The translations under genes were made by a program, and so were the position numbers. A DNA stretch of 47,908 bases, from assembly GCA_039944855.1 (NCBI GenBank), contig JBDUXZ010000035.1, forward strand, positions 1-47,908, written 5' to 3'. Origin of the DNA: Rhodothermales bacterium. Lineage in GTDB: Bacteria; Bacteroidota; Rhodothermia; Rhodothermales; JANQRZ01. The notes beneath the pieces are model-generated. The model ran no database searches. It was not told where the DNA came from and saw only the letters and a list, made by a program, of their open reading frames with translations. Shown here one piece after another: positions 23,879-32,814 of this stretch (position 1 is the stretch's first letter; every line of letters begins with the position of its first letter).

Positions 23879-24976
23879 TCACATCGCGGTCGTGTCGGCC
23901 ATCGTCGTGTCGGCGGGCATCGCGTCGTCCATCGGCATCGCATCGCCCTGCTCACGGCGGAGGAGCTCTTCGAGCGTGATCCCGACGGGCGCGCCGTTCT
24001 CGAAGAGGGTCCCCGTCGTGCCCGTGCGGAAGCGCTCGAGCGCGAGTTCGTACGCTGCGTCGGTGAGCGGGACGTAGCCGACTTCGCGGACGAGTTCGGG
24101 CGCGTTCTCGAGGTAGAACTCGACGAAGGCGTTGATGGCCGGGTCGTTCGCACGGGCGGCGTTGACGTAGATGAACTCGGGGCGGGCGAGCGGCTGGTAC
24201 GTCCCGTTGCCGACGGTCTCGAGCGTGGGCTGGACGCAGCCCTCACCGTTCGACGGATCGCCGTCGTCGAGGCCGAGGAGCTTGAGGCGGCTGGCGTTCT
24301 CCTCGTAGTAGGCGAGGCCGAAGAAGCCGAGGGCCTTGGCGTCGCCGGCGATGCCTTGGACGAGCACGTTGTCGTCCTCGCTCGCGGTGAAGTCGGAGCG
24401 GCTGGCCCCGCTCTCGCCGCCGACGGCCTCGGTGAAGTAGTCGTACGTCCCGCTGTCGGTGCCGGGCCCGTAGAGCGCGATCTCCTGGTCGGGGAAGCCC
24501 GCGCGGACCTCGCTCCAGTTGTCGATCTCGGAGCCGGGCGCCCAGATCCGCCGGAGCTCGTCGATGGTCAGGCAGTCCACCCAGTCGTTGCCGGGGTTCG
24601 TGACGACGGCGATGCCGTCATACGCCACGGGGAGCTCGATGAACTCGATACCGGCCGCGCGGGCCTCTTCGAGCTCGGAGGGCTTGATCGGACGCGAGGC
24701 GTCGTTGATGTCGGTCTCGTCGCGGATAAACTTCGCGAAGCCGCCGCCGGTGCCGCTCACGCCGACCGTGACGCGGACGCGGGGCTCGGTCTGCATGAAC
24801 TCCTCGGCCACGGCCTCGGTGATGGGGAAGACCGTGCTGGAGCCGTCGACGCGGACGGCGCCGGAGAGCGCGTCGCCGTCGGCGCCTTCGCGGGGCTCGC
24901 TGCCGCAGCCGGCCAGCAGGCCGAGCGCGACGGCGCACGTGAAGACCAGAGAGGGAAAGCGGGAGGAACGGGTCAT
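23879..24976 (-). CDS. pstS: Phosphate-binding lipoprotein PstS
   Basis: 365 residues. The lipobox LLAGC places it as a lipoprotein facing the periplasm, where it captures phosphate for PstCAB. Family signatures include [40 protein letters not shown] and [12 protein letters not shown], which build the phosphate site. It ends in a Met/Asp/Thr-rich tail (about 20 residues) with no known role. The ATG at 24976 was chosen as the one directly before the signal sequence. It is preceded by a porin gene (52 bases). Confidence 0.95.
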   Translation of the reverse strand: MTRSSRFPSLVFTCAVALGLLAGCGSEPREGADGDALSGAVRVDGSSTVFPITEAVAEEFMQTEPRVRVTVGVSGTGGGFAKFIRDETDINDASRPIKPSELEEARAAGIEFIELPVAYDGIAVVTNPGNDWVDCLTIDELRRIWAPGSEIDNWSEVRAGFPDQEIALYGPGTDSGTYDYFTEAVGGESGASRSDFTASEDDNVLVQGIAGDAKALGFFGLAYYEENASRLKLLGLDDGDPSNGEGCVQPTLETVGNGTYQPLARPEFIYVNAARANDPAINAFVEFYLENAPELVREVGYVPLTDAAYELALERFRTGTTGTLFENGAPVGITLEELLRREQGDAMPMDDAMPADTTMADTTAM

Positions 24977-25028
24977 GGGAGGAGTCGGAAAGGTGGGAGA
25001 GACGGGCACCGCGGGCGGCGCGGAGGAG

Positions 25029-26063
25029 CTAGAAATCGAAGCGGAGGGTGAAGCGGCCCTGCACGTCGGCCGTGTCGACGTCGTCGTCTTTGACGAGGAG
25101 CACGTTGGGCATCATGCGGACGCCTTCGTGGGGGCGGAATACCACGGCTGCGAGGCCGAGCGTCGTGTTCGCCGTGCCGATGCGCGGCAGGCCGCCCTCG
25201 GGCTCGACGAGCCCCTCGCGCTGGACGAGATCGACGCGCCCGACGACGCCCCACTCCGGCGTGAACCAGACGTCGCCGAAGAGGCTGCCGCCGAACGATA
25301 CGGCGTCGTCGACACGCTCGAACGTGGCGAGCTCGTAGAAGCCCTCCGCGCCGATCCGCCACCCGTCGGTGAGGTAGCCGGCCACGGCCGAGAAGACGAG
25401 CTGGTTCTCGCGCGGCCCGTCGTACGCTGCCCAGTTGCTCGCGACCGCGGCGATGATGTTCTCGGTCGGGTAGAATTCGAGCTGGCCGTAGACGCGCTTG
25501 TACTCGTCGTCCTCGGGGAACACGGTGCTGTTGTTGCCGACCATGACGCCGTACCGGACCTTGTCGGAGCCGAGCGGGCCGTTCGCGCGGACGCCGAAGT
25601 CGCGGGACGAGACCACCCTGTTGAGGTCCAGGATCGTCTTTTCGAGGCCGCGGTAGACCCAGACTTCCTCGGCCACCTGGAACGCGGGCGGCGGCGTGAC
25701 ACCCATCCGCAGGGAATGCCCGCCACCGACCTTCCAGTTGAGGAAGAGGTCTTTGACGTAGGGCTGAGGCCCCTTCGGCCCGAAGGTGCCGGCCTCCGCG
25801 TCGAGCCGGGCGCGGGCGCTGAACGCGTCCGAGATCTTGGCATCGGTGGTGACGCGGAAGCGGCGGTAGGTGAACCCGTTCAGACCCTCCTCCTCCTCGT
25901 CGGGCGAGGCGATCTGGTAGTAGTAGTCGATGAAGGCCTGCCCGCTGATGCGGATCTCCGTCTGCGCGTGCGCAGGGCGGACCGATCCGAGGAGCGCACA
26001 CCCGAGGAGGGCGCACGCCGCGAGCCCGGCCAGGCGCGTGCGCCCGATCGTTGCATTCGTCAT
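25029..26063 (-). CDS. Outer-membrane porin of the phosphate operon (OprO/OprP-like)
   Basis: 344 residues, signal peptide ending VRPAHAQ, then a beta-barrel that opens with the porin-like strand [16 protein letters not shown] and closes with [12 protein letters not shown], a final strand with terminal phenylalanine as outer-membrane insertion signals usually have. Its position as the first gene of the pst operon suggests phosphate or polyphosphate passage across the outer membrane. The assignment to the OprP group is by context plus general resemblance, not a specific motif. The ATG at 26063 begins the signal peptide. Confidence 0.8.
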   Translation of the reverse strand: MTNATIGRTRLAGLAACALLGCALLGSVRPAHAQTEIRISGQAFIDYYYQIASPDEEEEGLNGFTYRRFRVTTDAKISDAFSARARLDAEAGTFGPKGPQPYVKDLFLNWKVGGGHSLRMGVTPPPAFQVAEEVWVYRGLEKTILDLNRVVSSRDFGVRANGPLGSDKVRYGVMVGNNSTVFPEDDEYKRVYGQLEFYPTENIIAAVASNWAAYDGPRENQLVFSAVAGYLTDGWRIGAEGFYELATFERVDDAVSFGGSLFGDVWFTPEWGVVGRVDLVQREGLVEPEGGLPRIGTANTTLGLAAVVFRPHEGVRMMPNVLLVKDDDVDTADVQGRFTLRFDF

Positions 26064-26196
26064 ACGTGGGAGAGTTTGGCGACCTGGTTGTGGGAGGGAG
26101 AAGTCGGACGGCCAATACTGCCCGGCCTCACCAGGGTGGCCGTGCGGATACGACACACGACCAACGTGCACAAACTAGGAGGCCGCGCTGAGGTGC

Positions 26197-26215
26197 ATGT
26201 TACCGGTACGTTAAG
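26197..26215 (-). promoter_or_regulatory. Candidate Pho box upstream of the porin-pst operon
   Basis: Minus-strand CTTAACGTACCGGTAACAT holds two similar 8-mers (CTTAACGT and GGTAACAT) with an 11-base period, the arrangement bound by PhoB/PhoP-type regulators, whose half-sites often contain TTAAC or TGTCA. It lies about 134 bases before the porin start codon. Consensus-based only. Confidence 0.4.
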
Positions 26216-26257
26216 CCTCCGTCGTCCCACCCCTCCCTACGCCCTCCAAACAGCCCT

Positions 26258-26803
26258 TCACGCCGATTCCACGACGGGACGAAAGAGGCTCACGACGGTC
26301 TGCCCGTACGCCCGGCTCATCTCCAGCGCCGGGTGCGCATCGAAGCCGACGTTGTCTCCGTGCTCGAGGACGAGGAGGCCTTCGGCGGCGACGTGCGGGA
26401 GGATGAGGTCCGGCAAACGCTCCAGCGCGTCGAGGTCGTACGGCGGGTCGGCGAGGACGAGGTCGTACCGCATGGCAGGCTCCACCGCCAGGAAGCGGAG
26501 GGCGTCGGCGCGGTGGAGCGAGCAGCGCGCGGCGACGCCGAGCGCGTCGGCGTTCTGCCGGATCGTGCCGAGCGCCGCGCCGCCCTGCTCGACGAACGTG
26601 GCCGAGGCCGCGCCCCGGCTCAGGGCTTCAAGCCCCAGCGCCCCGCTCCCGGCGAAGAGGTCGAGCACGCGGACATCGTGCAGCGCGACCCGGCTCTGGA
26701 GGAGGTTGAAGATGGCCTCGCGCGTGCGGTCCGTCGTCGGCCGCGTCGGACCTTTCGGCGCGCGGAGCCGGTGCCCCCGAAACGTCCCGCCGATGATGCG
26801 CAT
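26258..26803 (-). CDS. rsmD: 16S rRNA (guanine(966)-N2)-methyltransferase
   Basis: 181 residues with the RsmD layout: N-terminal [13 protein letters not shown], the substrate-side [14 protein letters not shown]-adenosylmethionine loop [16 protein letters not shown] and the catalytic DPPYD. It methylates G966 of 16S rRNA in the assembling 30S subunit. It stands 124 bases after the PilM-like gene on the same strand. The ATG at 26803 fits the family N-terminus exactly. Confidence 0.95.
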   Translation of the reverse strand: MRIIGGTFRGHRLRAPKGPTRPTTDRTREAIFNLLQSRVALHDVRVLDLFAGSGALGLEALSRGAASATFVEQGGAALGTIRQNADALGVAARCSLHRADALRFLAVEPAMRYDLVLADPPYDLDALERLPDLILPHVAAEGLLVLEHGDNVGFDAHPALEMSRAYGQTVVSLFRPVVESA

Positions 26804-26927
26804 GAGGGGAGCAGGATGGGGTGAGAGGCTGGGTGCGTGGGAGAGACGGGGCCCGGAGTGGCTTCGACGCTGCGGCCGGCGACGCCCTCAATCTCCCGAA
26901 CCCCCGCAGTTCTACACGCGCCCTGTG

Positions 26928-27884
26928 CTACCGCAGCAGGGAGCCGATGACGGGGGCGTAGGCGGCGAGCGCGAACGGGTCCGACCCGCCGTGGGCCTGG
27001 CGGAACACGGCGAGCGGGTTCAGCGCCTGCGCTTCGATACCGAGCAGGTCCTCGACGCCCGAGAGCGTCGCGGGGTCCGCGTCGTCGCCGTAGAGAAAGA
27101 GGTGCTGGACGTCGTCGGGCGCGACGCCGAGCCGGTCGAGCAGCACCGCCCCGAAGTAGGCGCCGTCTTCGAGCGCCCCGGCCTCGGCGTGGTGGCCGAA
27201 GTGCCACGTCTCGCCCCGGCACAGGGCGTACTCCGTCCGGTCACCGTAGACGCCGAGCGCGAGCGCGAACGCCGGCTCTGCTTCGGTGTGATTCCGCAGG
27301 AAGTGCCCCACGACGGCCGCCGCGGCGCCCGTCGAATCGACGAACTCGTGCGCGCGTGCGCCTTCCTCCGAGGCCGCGCTGAAGTCCCGCGCCACGTGCT
27401 CGACGCGGGCATGGACGGCATCGGGAAGCCGGAGGACGTGGTGCCAGTGCGTCTCCCGCCCGTCGGGCAGCGCCTCGATCCGCACCGGCGTCGCCTTCAC
27501 GCGGACGGGCCGCGCGACGCTCGCATCGGAAAGCATCGCGGCCTCCTGCCGGAGCTGCTCGAACCGCTCCGACGGCGGCATCCCCGCCGGGAGCGGCGAG
27601 AAGAACGACGTGCAGTTCCACGGGTGGACGACGGCGCGGAGCACCTCAGCCTCCGACCCGTCGAAGATCTCGCGGACGGCCGTCGTCACCGTGTCGAGGT
27701 GCATCGGCCCGACGAGGCTGAGGAGCGCTTCGGCGACGTCGAAGTCGAAGTCGCACGCGCCGAGGCGGACGAGCCGGCGCGGCGGCGCTCCGCCGTTGGG
27801 GCCGCGCGGGCCGACTTCGATCTCGGCGTAGCGCATGACCCCGCCGTAGAGCTCGATGCCGGCGCGGAAAGTCGGTCGGTCCAT
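26928..27884 (-). CDS. PilM-like (actin-fold) protein
   Basis: 318 residues, no signal peptide or transmembrane helix. The N-terminal [20 protein letters not shown] resembles the phosphate-1 strand of PilM/actin-like ATPases, and the C-terminal region, with a Gly/Asp turn followed by [15 protein letters not shown], resembles the closing part of PilM. The match is weak and an alternative is an uncharacterised Rhodothermota-specific protein. The gene follows a small membrane protein with a pilin-like helix (20-base gap, GAGGGGG ribosome-binding sequence), which supports a role in a type IV pilus or type II secretion-like machine. The usual PilNOPQ partners are not present. Confidence 0.45.
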   Translation of the reverse strand: MDRPTFRAGIELYGGVMRYAEIEVGPRGPNGGAPPRRLVRLGACDFDFDVAEALLSLVGPMHLDTVTTAVREIFDGSEAEVLRAVVHPWNCTSFFSPLPAGMPPSERFEQLRQEAAMLSDASVARPVRVKATPVRIEALPDGRETHWHHVLRLPDAVHARVEHVARDFSAASEEGARAHEFVDSTGAAAAVVGHFLRNHTEAEPAFALALGVYGDRTEYALCRGETWHFGHHAEAGALEDGAYFGAVLLDRLGVAPDDVQHLFLYGDDADPATLSGVEDLLGIEAQALNPLAVFRQAHGGSDPFALAAYAPVIGSLLR

Positions 27885-27904
27885 GCCCCCTCGGTCGTTG
27901 CGCC

Positions 27905-28393
27905 CTACTCCCAACTCGCGGCGTTGAGCATGCCCGCCGCGCGCGTCGGGTCGTCGGTGCCGATGAAGTCGCTCGAGGCGGGGTCTTGGAGGAGGTAGAC
28001 CGCGACGCCCGTGCTGTCGTCGCGGGCGACGGTGAGGTCGAAGCGCTCCCCGCTGCGCGGCGAGAACGGGAGGGAGTCGGCGATGAACGACTCGCCCTCG
28101 GCGAACTCGAAGATGCTGTCGCGCTTCGCGACGAAGAGCGAGTCCGTCTTGATGATGGTCACGACGGAGTCGAGCGTGGTCGGGAAGCGGCCGTACTCCC
28201 GCTCGTAGCTCCGCATCGCGTCGCGGATGTACCCCATCCGCTCGCGGGTAACCTCGGTGAGCTCCTGCTCGCGCTCGAAGATCTCCTGCGGTCCCCGGAT
28301 GCTGCGGTAGAGCAGGTAGCCGAGCACGACGATCACGATCGCGAGAACGATCTGAAGGACGGTGCGGACCGTGTCATTCGCCAGAATTGCCAT
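27905..28393 (-). CDS. Small membrane protein, pseudopilin-like
   Basis: 162 residues. One N-terminal transmembrane helix ([18 protein letters not shown]) is followed by a helix and [22 protein letters not shown], which echoes the AL..Y....G.YPT segment of GspG-like pseudopilins, then a small beta domain (about 90-150). It lacks the GFTLIE prepilin peptidase motif, so it is probably not processed like a pilin. The ATG at 28393 is preferred; the longer upstream frame lacks any feature. Likely co-transcribed with the PilM-like gene downstream. Function not established. Confidence 0.6.
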   Translation of the reverse strand: MAILANDTVRTVLQIVLAIVIVVLGYLLYRSIRGPQEIFEREQELTEVTRERMGYIRDAMRSYEREYGRFPTTLDSVVTIIKTDSLFVAKRDSIFEFAEGESFIADSLPFSPRSGERFDLTVARDDSTGVAVYLLQDPASSDFIGTDDPTRAAGMLNAASWE

Positions 28394-28677
28394 TGCGCGA
28401 GGAGCCCTTGTTGGGTGTGGGTGAACCCCGAAGCGGGGAGGAAAGGAGCGGTCCGGGTGGGTAGGGTATCGCAGGAGCGCCGGCGCAAAATACTCGGCGG
28501 CTTTCGCAAAAAGCAACCGGACGCCGCCGAACGCCAGAGCGTCTTCCGGCACGCCTACCCGTGAAGACACGCCCCGCCGTCGCAGGTTGCCCCCGAGCCG
28601 GGATTTGCCGCTCGTATCTTGCCCCACCGCGCCGAACTCGCCGCGCGCCGCACTATACATTCACACGATCCGGCCCG

Positions 28678-29466
28678 ATGCACGCCGCCAAAACAGCGCT
28701 GAGCGTCAACCTGAATAAGGTGGCGCTCCTCCGCAACGCCCGCGACCTCGACGTGCCGAGCGTGGAGCGCGCCGCCCGCACCTGCCTCGACGCGGGCGCC
28801 GACGGGCTGACGGTGCACCCGCGTCCGGACCGCCGCCACATCCGTCCGTCCGATGTCGTCGCGTTGGCCGAACTCCTCGCGGACACCGACGCCGAGTTCA
28901 ACATTGAGGGCAACCCGTTCGCCGGGGCAGAGAGCGGGTATCCGGGCTTCGTCGAACTCGTGGCTCGCGCGAGCGACGCCGGCGGTGTGGCGCAGTGCAC
29001 GCTCGTTCCGGACGCGCCCGGCCAGCGGACCTCGGACCACGGGTGGGACCTCGGCCGCGACGGCGACCGCCTCCGCCCGCTCGTCGAGCGGCTCAAAGGC
29101 TACGGCTGCCGCATCAGCCTCTTCATGGACGCCGACGCCGACGCGATGGCCGCTGCCGCTGCCGTCGGAGCCGACCGCATCGAACTCTACACCGAGCCCT
29201 ACGCCCAAGCCTTCGCGGACGGCGACGCCTCGGCCTCGCTCGCGCGGTTCGCCGCCGCCGCCGAGGCCGCCCACGCAGCCGGGCTCGGCGTCAACGCCGG
29301 GCACGACCTCAGCCTCGACAACCTCGGCCCGTTCGTCGCCGCCGTCCCGCACGTGCTCGAAGTGTCGATTGGCCACGCCCTCACGGCCGACGCCCTCTGG
29401 CTCGGGCTCGACGCCGCCGTTCGCGCGTACCAGCGCGTCCTCCGCGACGTCGCCGTCGCCGCCTGA
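28678..29466 (+). CDS. pdxJ: Pyridoxine 5'-phosphate synthase
   Basis: 262-residue TIM barrel that joins 1-deoxyxylulose 5-phosphate with 3-amino-2-oxopropyl phosphate to make pyridoxine 5'-phosphate. Signatures: [15 protein letters not shown] at the N-terminus, [14 protein letters not shown] around the phosphate site, NIEGNP and [12 protein letters not shown] at the C-terminal end. The ATG at 28678 matches the family start; the longer upstream frame is not conserved in appearance. Era follows by 25 bases. pdxB, two steps earlier in the same pathway, lies 1 kb away on the other strand. Confidence 0.96.
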   Translation: MHAAKTALSVNLNKVALLRNARDLDVPSVERAARTCLDAGADGLTVHPRPDRRHIRPSDVVALAELLADTDAEFNIEGNPFAGAESGYPGFVELVARASDAGGVAQCTLVPDAPGQRTSDHGWDLGRDGDRLRPLVERLKGYGCRISLFMDADADAMAAAAAVGADRIELYTEPYAQAFADGDASASLARFAAAAEAAHAAGLGVNAGHDLSLDNLGPFVAAVPHVLEVSIGHALTADALWLGLDAAVRAYQRVLRDVAVAA

Positions 29467-29491
29467 CCTCCCGCCTCTCCCCTCCCCCGCC

Positions 29492-30490
29492 ATGTCCGAC
29501 GAATCCCCCGCCCTCCCCGACGACCTCCCCGACGCCGAGCCCGACGCAGCCGAGCAGGCAACCGACGCGACGCCCGAGTTGCCCGACGCTGAGCCCGCGT
29601 TCGCCTTCGACCCGGCGACGCACCGGAGCGGCTACGTCGCGCTCGTCGGCCCGCCGAACGTGGGGAAGTCGACGCTGATGAACGCGCTCGTCGGGCAGAA
29701 GCTCTCCATCGTCACGGCCAAGCCGAGCACGACGCGCCACCGCGTCCTCGGCATCCTCTCCGGCGACGACTACCAGGTCGTGTTCCTCGACACGCCCGGG
29801 ATCGTCCGCCCGCAGTACCGGCTCCACGACGCGATGATGCACGCCGTCGACTTCGCCGTCGCCGACGCCGACGTGCTGCTCTTTATGGTGGACGCCTCGC
29901 ACCACGGCGTGCCCGACAAGGCGCTCGAAAAGATTGCCGAGCGGCCCGCGCTCCTGCTGCTGAACAAGATCGACCTCATCGCTCAGGAGGAGGCGCTCCC
30001 GCTCGTCGAGCGGTTCACCGCGCTGCGCGCCTTCGACGCCGTCATCCCGATCTCGGCCCAGAAGGGGTTCAACCTCGACACCCTCCTGGAGCAGATCCTG
30101 CAGCGGCTCCCGCAGGGCCCGCCGTACTACCCGAAAGACCAGCTCTCCGAGCACCCAGAGCGGTTCTTCGTCTCCGAGATCATCCGCGAGAAGATCTTCG
30201 ATCTCTACCGCGAGGAGATCCCGTACTCGACGCAGGTGAACATCGTGACCTACGAGGAGCGGCCCGGCAACAAGGACTTCATCGACGCCGAGATCGTGGT
30301 CGAGCGCGACACGCAGAAGGGCATCATCATCGGGAAGGGCGGGAGCGGGCTGAAGCGGCTCGGGCAGACGGCGCGACGGGACATCGAGGCGTTCGTCGGC
30401 AAGCCGGTCTACCTCCAACTCCACGTCAAAGCGCGCGCCGACTGGCGCAACCGCGAGGGCTTCCTCCGCTCGTACGGCTACAACGTGTAG
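29492..30490 (+). CDS. era: GTPase Era
   Basis: 332 residues. GTPase motifs: G1 GPPNVGKST, G2 near STTRHRVLG, G3 DTPG, G4 NKID, G5 ISAQKG; a C-terminal KH domain (IGKGGSGLKRLGQTARRDIE) binds the 3' end of 16S rRNA during 30S maturation. The N-terminus has an acidic, Ala/Pro-rich extension of about 45 residues (pD/E-rich) that typical Era lacks and that may be an adaptation to high salt. The stop lies only 3 bases from the stop of the convergent pdxB. Confidence 0.95.
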   Translation: MSDESPALPDDLPDAEPDAAEQATDATPELPDAEPAFAFDPATHRSGYVALVGPPNVGKSTLMNALVGQKLSIVTAKPSTTRHRVLGILSGDDYQVVFLDTPGIVRPQYRLHDAMMHAVDFAVADADVLLFMVDASHHGVPDKALEKIAERPALLLLNKIDLIAQEEALPLVERFTALRAFDAVIPISAQKGFNLDTLLEQILQRLPQGPPYYPKDQLSEHPERFFVSEIIREKIFDLYREEIPYSTQVNIVTYEERPGNKDFIDAEIVVERDTQKGIIIGKGGSGLKRLGQTARRDIEAFVGKPVYLQLHVKARADWRNREGFLRSYGYNV

Positions 30491-30493
30491 CGC

Positions 30494-31663
30494 TCATGCG
30501 AGCGTAAAACAGAGCCCTTCTGCGACGGCGGTCCGGTACGCCGCCGGCACGTCGCTCGCGGCGATCGTGTGGTGCTCCCACGCGCGGCGCTTGGGATAGG
30601 TCTTGCGGAGACGGTGGAAATATGCGCCCCGCTCTTCGGCCGGTTGGTCGAGGAAGGCGCGCATCCGGGCGTCGTCGGCGCGGAGGTCATAGGCCTGCCG
30701 GGCGACCGCGTCGAGCCACGCCGTCTCCCCGAGGCCGGGGTCGGGAGGGCGAAGCGCGACCGGGCCATCGGCGGCGAGCACCACGTCGGCATCCCACGTC
30801 GGCGGCGCGCCGAGCCAGTCGGTGAGGGCATCGTAGAGCATCGCCGTGCCGCGCACTTTCCCGTCGAACGAGTAGCCCGCGATGTGCGGCGTGGCAATCT
30901 CGGTAGAACGGAGGAGCGCGTCGTCGGGCGTCGGCTCGTTCTCCCACACGTCGAGCACCGCTCCACCGATGGCGTCGGCTTCGAGCGCGTCGCGCAGCGC
31001 GGCGTTGTCTACGACGGCCCCGCGCGAGGCGTTGAAGAGGAACGCGCCCGACCGCATCGCGGCCAGCTCGTCCAGCCCGATGAGATGATGCGTCGAGTGC
31101 GGACCCAACCGCGTGAGCGGCGTGTGTAGCGTCACCACGTCCGCCTCCGCGAGCACGGTGCGCATCGGCACGAAGTCGTGCGCCCGCCCCGCCGCCTCTG
31201 CCGCTTCGGCGAGGGGCGGGTCGCACCGGAGCACGCGGACGCCGAGGGCCGGCAGCCGGGCCGCGAGCCGCCCCCCGATGTGTCCACACCCGACGACGCC
31301 GACTGTCCTATCGCGCAGCGCGCTGTCGCTCTCGGTATACACCGCCAGCAACGCCGCGCACACATACTCCACGACCGACTGCGCGTTCGAGCCGGGGGCG
31401 TGCGCGAACGCGATTCCGCGCTCCTTCAGGTAGGCGTGATCGACGTGGTCGGTCCCGATCGTCGCGCTCCCGACGAAGCGGACCGGACTGCCGTGCAGCA
31501 AGGTTTCGTCGACGCGCGTGACGCTTCGCACGAGCAGCGCGTCCGCCTCGGTGACCGCCCGCGAATCGATCTGCTGGCCTGGGAGGAGGGTCACGCGGCC
31601 GATCCGCCCGAAGACCTCCTCGGCGTGCGGGATGTTAGCGTCGGCGATAATGCGAAAGGGCAC
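30494..31663 (-). CDS. pdxB: Erythronate-4-phosphate dehydrogenase
   Basis: 389-residue D-2-hydroxyacid dehydrogenase family member. It oxidises 4-phosphoerythronate in the DXP-dependent pathway to pyridoxal phosphate. Features: N-terminal RIIADANIPHAEEVFG typical of PdxB, NAD loop VGVVGCGHIGGRLAARL, catalytic Arg in NASRGAVVD, Glu in VWENEP and His in TPHIAGYSFDGK, plus the C-terminal PdxB dimerisation domain. The last feature distinguishes it from SerA and other relatives. Convergent with era. Confidence 0.93.
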   Translation of the reverse strand: MPFRIIADANIPHAEEVFGRIGRVTLLPGQQIDSRAVTEADALLVRSVTRVDETLLHGSPVRFVGSATIGTDHVDHAYLKERGIAFAHAPGSNAQSVVEYVCAALLAVYTESDSALRDRTVGVVGCGHIGGRLAARLPALGVRVLRCDPPLAEAAEAAGRAHDFVPMRTVLAEADVVTLHTPLTRLGPHSTHHLIGLDELAAMRSGAFLFNASRGAVVDNAALRDALEADAIGGAVLDVWENEPTPDDALLRSTEIATPHIAGYSFDGKVRGTAMLYDALTDWLGAPPTWDADVVLAADGPVALRPPDPGLGETAWLDAVARQAYDLRADDARMRAFLDQPAEERGAYFHRLRKTYPKRRAWEHHTIAASDVPAAYRTAVAEGLCFTLA

Positions 31664-32040
31664 GGGGAGATGGCGGATTGCAAGGGAAGGATGGGCCTGC
31701 TGAAGCTACGCCGAGCCCGTACACCCCGTAACTTTTGGCATCACAGAAGAGTACACCTCTCGGCTTAATCAAATATCAATCGGGGTTCTCTCGTTTTCAC
31801 ACACGGATCCGAGGGATGCACCCTACTTTGGGTACTGATACGGGGCGCGACCGTCTAAACGATGCGTTTAGCCCCGATTCCTTGAGCCAGTGCGCCTCCC
31901 ATTTTTCGCCGCACGTTTTTTGGCAGGGTATTGGCTTTGAGTTGTTTTTAATCTTTAGTCCGTCGGCGGCGGTCCGCCCCCCACCTGCAGCAGGGGCCGC
32001 GAACGCTCGCCGTTCTCTCTGACCAACCTGAATCGCTACT
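31664..32040. promoter_or_regulatory. Divergent intergenic region between pdxB and the SleB-like gene
   Basis: No gene. The middle is AT-rich compared with its surroundings. A 7-bp perfect hairpin (CTAAACG / CGTTTAG, 31855-31871) sits inside a flanking GGGG/CCCC pairing (31842-31875). Near 31925-31965 a stretch with TTGG, TTGAG and TTTTTAATCTTTAG could hold the promoter of the plus-strand gene, though no element matches a consensus fully. I see no other structure. Confidence 0.5.
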
Positions 32041-32664
32041 ATGGAGCCTTTCGCTAACAAGAAAGTGATCGGTGCCGCCGGCGTCGTCCTTTCCGTGTTG
32101 CTCCTCGCGCTCTCGTTCGTTTTCAACACCGTGGACCGGGATGTCCTGGCCGAGTCGATGCCCGCTGTAGATGCGGCCCCGCTCACCCAAGAGGTCTCCG
32201 TCCGAAGCGCGGAGTTCGCAAGCGAAGCCGTAAAAGACGACGTGCTGTGGCTGGCGCGCTGCATCTTCTCCGAGACGAAGCGGCCCGACGAGCAGGAGCT
32301 CGTCGCGTGGGTCGTCCGCAACCGCGTCGAGACCGGCTACCGGGGCCGCCGCAGCTACCGCGACGCCGTCCTCGACCCGTGGCAGTTCAGCGCCTTCAAT
32401 AGCAACAGTCCGAAGCGGGGCTACTACTCCAACCTCGACTTCGACTCGAAGCCGAAGGGGTGGAAAACGGCTCTTTTCATCGCGTATGACGTGCTGCACG
32501 CCCCGGCTTACGAGCGCCCCTTCTCCAACAAGACGCGCCACTTCTACAGCGAGCGCTCGATGAAGGGCACGCTCAAGCCAGACTGGGCCGGCGGCAAGCG
32601 GCCCGTCTCTCTCGACCGCGAGATCGACCCCAGGCGGTTCCGATTCTACGCCGGCGTTTCCTAA
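32041..32664 (+). CDS. SleB/CwlJ-like cell-wall hydrolase
   Basis: 207 residues. An N-terminal membrane anchor (VIGAAGVVLSVLLLALSFVF) is followed by a Hydrolase_2-type domain (about 75-207) with WLARCIFSETKRPDEQELVAW (catalytic glutamate in SET), WVVRNRV and DPWQFSAFNS. Members are lytic transglycosylase-like enzymes that cut peptidoglycan glycan strands; outside spore formers they serve wall turnover. Expected to be tethered to the inner membrane and to face the periplasm. It ends with a good hairpin terminator, so it is probably a single-gene transcript. Confidence 0.85.
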   Translation: MEPFANKKVIGAAGVVLSVLLLALSFVFNTVDRDVLAESMPAVDAAPLTQEVSVRSAEFASEAVKDDVLWLARCIFSETKRPDEQELVAWVVRNRVETGYRGRRSYRDAVLDPWQFSAFNSNSPKRGYYSNLDFDSKPKGWKTALFIAYDVLHAPAYERPFSNKTRHFYSERSMKGTLKPDWAGGKRPVSLDREIDPRRFRFYAGVS

Positions 32665-32698
32665 AACGGATCGCCCCGTTCGTTAGCCCGATTTTCTT

Positions 32699-32730
32699 CG
32701 CAGGGCGCGCCTCCTCCGGCGCGCCCTGCG
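32699..32730 (+). terminator. Rho-independent terminator after the SleB-like gene
   Basis: Perfect 13-bp GC stem (CGCAGGGCGCGCC / GGCGCGCCCTGCG) with a 6-base loop TCCTCC, followed by CTGTTTTAC. It starts 34 bases after the stop codon. Confidence 0.8.
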
Positions 32731-32814
32731 CTGTTTTACGGGGACCGATCGCATAGGGACCACGGGCGCGGCCGGGCGGTATCTTCCCCCCTCCCTCGCT
32801 TACTCCCCGCTCCC

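Noticed and set aside
24519-27998. Long plus-strand open frame of about 1150 codons
   Set aside because: Antisense to pstS, the porin, rsmD and the PilM-like gene; no recognisable domain.
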